Under the pieces are notes generated by a model. It saw only the letters and a program-made list of their open reading frames with translations, had not been told where the DNA came from and made no database searches. Of a stretch of DNA of 42,028 nucleotides, positions 39,101 to 42,028 are shown piece by piece. Numbering within the stretch: position 1 is the first letter of the stretch; the number at the start of each line of letters is the position of its first letter. The translations under genes were made by a program, and so were the position numbers. Source of the DNA: a virus; the IMG/VR virus record IMGVR_UViG_3300025072_000013, positions 1-42,028 of that record. One strand, written 5' to 3'.

Positions 39101-39475
39101 CTATTTAGGGTTATCTGTTCTAACTTTATTGTAAGCGATTACATACGCATCCCACTTCGTAGAGTCCCCACCGATTTCCTTTTCGGTATAAGCCTCCATG
39201 AAAGTATGTGCATCTGGATATTCCATAATACGTTTACGAGCATAAGCCTTCGCATCCCAATCTGCTTGCGCCGCAGCTAAGTCACTGTTCAGCGAAGATT
39301 CTGATGGTTTACTATATGAAACCGATTCACCGTTAACAACATCACGGATTACAAGATTCGCATATATTTTGTTCTTGGTATCGCTCCAAGTGAACCATGA
39401 GCCGGGATGAAGAGGCACTAAAATATCTTCAATATGGCTAGGTCTTTCACTCACAGGATTCGTATAATCTGCCAT
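39101..39475 (-). CDS. Late protein after the fibre, possible fibre assembly factor
   Basis: A 124-residue protein starting at ATG 39475, one base after the fibre stop; an in-frame ATG at 39487 lies inside the fibre gene and directly abuts the AGGGG. The N-terminal half has beta and aromatic residues (PLHPGSWFTWSDTKNK), the C-terminal half is helical (AAAQADWDAKAYARKRIME; DSTKWDAYVIAYNKVR). The EYP..xxKWDxYV pattern recalls small tail assembly proteins of aquatic phages. No certain family. Confidence 0.5.
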   Translation of the reverse strand: MADYTNPVSERPSHIEDILVPLHPGSWFTWSDTKNKIYANLVIRDVVNGESVSYSKPSESSLNSDLAAAQADWDAKAYARKRIMEYPDAHTFMEAYTEKEIGGDSTKWDAYVIAYNKVRTDNPK

Positions 39476-39476
39476 T

Positions 39477-42028
39477 TTATGATGCATCCCCTAATCTTAT
39501 GAACACAACGGTTGAATAACTAGTACTAGTACTACCGTTCATTTGCCCTGAAGAATAGAAAGTACCCATTGTAAATTTAACCTTGTCATTACTTGTATTA
39601 GTCACGTCGAATAAATAAACAGCGTGTGCGACTCCGTAAGTAATGTTTGTGATGGCAGAGGAAAAACCTGATGCAGAGACTGTCGCATACGCATCATCAT
39701 CTTGGGTAGTTTGAATATCTACAGCACCCGCCCCACCAGTACCACCAAAAGATGCCGATACTTCTATCTGCCACACCCCTGTGTCAGGAAACGTAAATAT
39801 CCCAGAACTTAATGCCATACCCGCATCAATTTGACCGTATCCAGCAGTATCATCAATCTCCCAATTTTCAATAAGGATGCCGCTCTGTGCATTGGAAGCT
39901 AAAGCCGTGTGAAGTCTCCACTGTTCAGCCACCTCTATGCCCCCACCGCCACCAGCAGCTTCCCACCCAACACCACTACCAGTAGAAGTTAGTACTTCCC
40001 CATCACTACCCTGTGCGCCAGCAATAGTTAGGTTGTCTACTTCTAGAGTACCTTTTATGTCACCGCCAGCCTCAATATCTAAGGTGTTTCCATCTACCTC
40101 ACCTGTAACTGTGATTGAGTCTACAAACGCATCCTTCCACCTAACCCCTGTCGTACCTAGATCAACATCGCTATCAGTTATAGGCTGAAGAACTCCATCT
40201 ACTAACTTAACTTGCTGCGTTCCATCAATGTCAAGAATGATTGCATTATCAGTTGAGAAATCAATGTTGGCATGGGAAGCCCCGTACCCTACAGCCAGAC
40301 TAGCGTTATAAACACTTGTAATGCCTGTCTGAGCAGCATCGACCGTAAAGGTCATGTCATAAGGGTCAGCGTCTGTGCCATTGTCAGTATCAGTCCAGTT
40401 AGTAGTTATACCTGAACCGATCAACTTGATCTCGTTGGCATTGTTTATGGTGACTTCAGTACCATCGTCATCTTCCAACTGGAAGGAACTCATCGAACCT
40501 TCAGCAACTATATAAGCACTAAGTTGCGAAGCATTAATGTACTTAGTCGTACCGTCATCGTCTATTAGAAACTTGTCCCCATCAACGACTATAATGCCTG
40601 TACCGTCAGTACCGCTGTCAACTTGAATAGCCCCACCTGCAACCTTATCTGCTGTAGATATAGTTGCCAGCTTACTGTCAGCAATAGCTGCACTTGAATT
40701 AACATCTGCGTTAACAATCGAGTTGGAAGCTATTGAGGTAACGCCAGCGTTTGTTATCGCAATGTCACCGCTTATTGCTACAGGGTTGTAGTTAGTTCCA
40801 TCTGCTATAAGCATGTAAGCGTCTGTGTTCGTACCCATAAACAGGTCATCACCAGACACCGTTAGGTCGCCTGTCACTACAACATTACCTGCGAATGTGG
40901 CTTTACCAGCATCCGACATATCGAAGACAAGGGCGTTTACATTAGCCCCACCGTCGTTACCTGCGATAGTAAAGTCAGCATCTGATGTTCCGGTCTTAAG
41001 AACCCAACTACCCGATGAGTTGGTAAAGGCTAGTCCTGTGCTATCACCTGATCCTGCCTTGAATGTAATGTCATCACCGTCAGCGTCAAGAACAATATCT
41101 CCCGCTACGTCAATAGTAAGGTCGCCTGATGACAGGTCTATTTCCGTGCCATCTATGGTGATGTTATCTACAACCACACCAGCGTTAGCTGTGATCTGGC
41201 TGCTAAAGGCATCTATCTCGCCTTCCATGTAGGTGGCAAGAGTCTCAACGGTGGTCATCTTCATCGTGCCATCGTCGTTAATAAGAACTCCGTCACCGTC
41301 ACCTATCGCATCCGTGCCTCTGGCAGTACCACCGTCGATCAGGTTTAACTCTGCTGGAGTTGCAGTAATAGCTGTGTCGCTGTCTGCTGCAAGAACTGCA
41401 AGCGTACCTCCCACATCAGGGATAACGACTGTACGATCTGCTGTCGGGTCTTCGATTGTCAGCGTTGTCTCGTTACCGTCTGCCGTTGCACCTTCAAAGA
41501 CGATAGCGTTTGCTGCGTTCATCGTCACAGTGTCAACTATTGTCTGCGTTCCGCTAACAGTAAGATCACCAGTAACAGTCAGGTTGTCAGCAACGGTTAC
41601 TTCTGAGGTGGAATGACCAATCGTTACAGCGATACCGCTTGTTTCAGTAGCTAGCTTTAGCGCGCCAGTTGCGTTGGTGATATAAGAGTTAGAGCCGTCG
41701 TGGTAGAGAATCATGTCGCCAGCAGCGAGTGATCCGATCTTTAGTTCTGTGTTGTCGTTAAGTTGCAGGGCATCTTCCGACTCATCCCATAGCAGGTATC
41801 TGCCAGAGGTGGCACCGTACATCGTAACGTCTACGCCCGTGTCATCTTCACCGAAGACAGCATCACCGCTTACGGTCAGGCGTGTGAGGTTTATTCCGTT
41901 ACCTGCTTTTATCCAGCGGGTACTGGAGCCAAAGACAATTTTGACATCCATTGGATACTTAGTTTCATCGGTAGTAGTTAAGTCCCACCTACCGTTAGCG
42001 TCCGTAGTATCTGTCATCCCGGCGATAG
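39477..42028 (-). CDS. Tail fibre body, continuing from 1-269 across the contig ends
   Basis: This part encodes over 840 residues; with the 5' end at 1-269 the whole fibre is about 886. The middle is repeated beta-structured sequence typical of aquatic phage fibres (NLTVTGDLTVSGTQTIV; ATPAELNLIDGG; DGDGVLINDDGTMKM and the related VDGDKFLIDDDGTTKY), which suggests a trimeric beta-solenoid shaft. Near the end a Gly-rich hinge (AGGGGGIEV) leads to a globular domain of about 155 residues with WQIEVSASFGG and NDKVKFTMGTFYSSG, resembling a C1q/TNF-like jelly-roll receptor-binding tip. It is followed in the operon by a small assembly-like protein. The internal ATG at 42017 is not the start; the frame is open to the window's edge. 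Confidence 0.85.
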   Translation of the reverse strand, partial: IAGMTDTTDANGRWDLTTTDETKYPMDVKIVFGSSTRWIKAGNGINLTRLTVSGDAVFGEDDTGVDVTMYGATSGRYLLWDESEDALQLNDNTELKIGSLAAGDMILYHDGSNSYITNATGALKLATETSGIAVTIGHSTSEVTVADNLTVTGDLTVSGTQTIVDTVTMNAANAIVFEGATADGNETTLTIEDPTADRTVVIPDVGGTLAVLAADSDTAITATPAELNLIDGGTARGTDAIGDGDGVLINDDGTMKMTTVETLATYMEGEIDAFSSQITANAGVVVDNITIDGTEIDLSSGDLTIDVAGDIVLDADGDDITFKAGSGDSTGLAFTNSSGSWVLKTGTSDADFTIAGNDGGANVNALVFDMSDAGKATFAGNVVVTGDLTVSGDDLFMGTNTDAYMLIADGTNYNPVAISGDIAITNAGVTSIASNSIVNADVNSSAAIADSKLATISTADKVAGGAIQVDSGTDGTGIIVVDGDKFLIDDDGTTKYINASQLSAYIVAEGSMSSFQLEDDDGTEVTINNANEIKLIGSGITTNWTDTDNGTDADPYDMTFTVDAAQTGITSVYNASLAVGYGASHANIDFSTDNAIILDIDGTQQVKLVDGVLQPITDSDVDLGTTGVRWKDAFVDSITVTGEVDGNTLDIEAGGDIKGTLEVDNLTIAGAQGSDGEVLTSTGSGVGWEAAGGGGGIEVAEQWRLHTALASNAQSGILIENWEIDDTAGYGQIDAGMALSSGIFTFPDTGVWQIEVSASFGGTGGAGAVDIQTTQDDDAYATVSASGFSSAITNITYGVAHAVYLFDVTNTSNDKVKFTMGTFYSSGQMNGSTSTSYSTVVFIRLGDAS
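41869..42028. repeat. Right copy of the 160-bp terminal overlap
   Basis: Equivalent to bases 1-160, with mismatches at 41871, 41880, 41895 and 41902. One changes Gly to Ala in the fibre; the other three are synonymous. Confidence 0.85.

Overview
The window looks like the complete genome of a tailed double-stranded DNA phage (Caudoviricetes), assembled as a circle from a mixed, probably environmental, population. The evidence is a full set of virion genes (terminase large subunit, portal, scaffold, major capsid protein, tail and fibre proteins), dense packing with many TAATG start/stop overlaps, and a 160-base overlap between the two ends that implies a circle of about 41,868 bp. One gene, the tail fibre, is cut by the ends: it starts at 269 on the minus strand, runs off the left end and continues from the right end down to 39477. 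Four mismatches in the outermost 34 bases of the overlap, three of them synonymous, look like strain variation. The host cannot be named. No integrase, repressor or recognisable DNA polymerase was seen.

The circle has two opposed transcription units. The late unit (minus strand) runs from the terminase (start near 21150) down to 269, across the contig ends, and on to tatC at 36478. It encodes packaging, portal, a Pro/Gly-rich 699-residue protein, a giant 2818-residue protein with a zinc-protease motif, scaffold, capsid, head and tail proteins, a nuclease-fold relic, the fibre, a probable small terminase subunit, several small basic or membrane proteins, and TatC as the last gene. The early unit (plus strand) runs from 22066 to 35445: about 18 small, mostly unknown genes, several rich in cysteine, then a MoxR-type AAA+ ATPase with a VWA-domain partner, a primase-polymerase/helicase, and a small PD-(D/E)XK nuclease. 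A DedA/VTT-type membrane protein at 35810 points toward TatC, and the two units converge at 36377-36477.

The units diverge at 21151-22065, and the most unusual feature begins there. From 21661 to 22629, and more sparsely to 23463, the DNA is packed with perfect short inverted repeats: 5-10 bp stems of different sequence closed by a few tiny loops (TAAA/TTTA, GAA/TTC, AAA). I count 27 by eye in under 1 kb. They continue straight through a plausible Ala/Lys-rich gene. The leaders of several downstream genes carry similar hairpins just before a uniform AGGAGT ribosome-binding site, and two leaders are homologous copies with different stems. This may be an origin, a structured leader RNA system or a protein-binding array; the sequence alone does not decide.

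Other points of interest are an 80-nt tRNA-like RNA with G3-U70 and a CCA end but no normal anticodon arm (24864-24943), long AG-rich hairpins at early-module boundaries, iteron-like repeats at 24991-25026, and a phage TatC that seems to lack the usual signal-peptide-binding residues.
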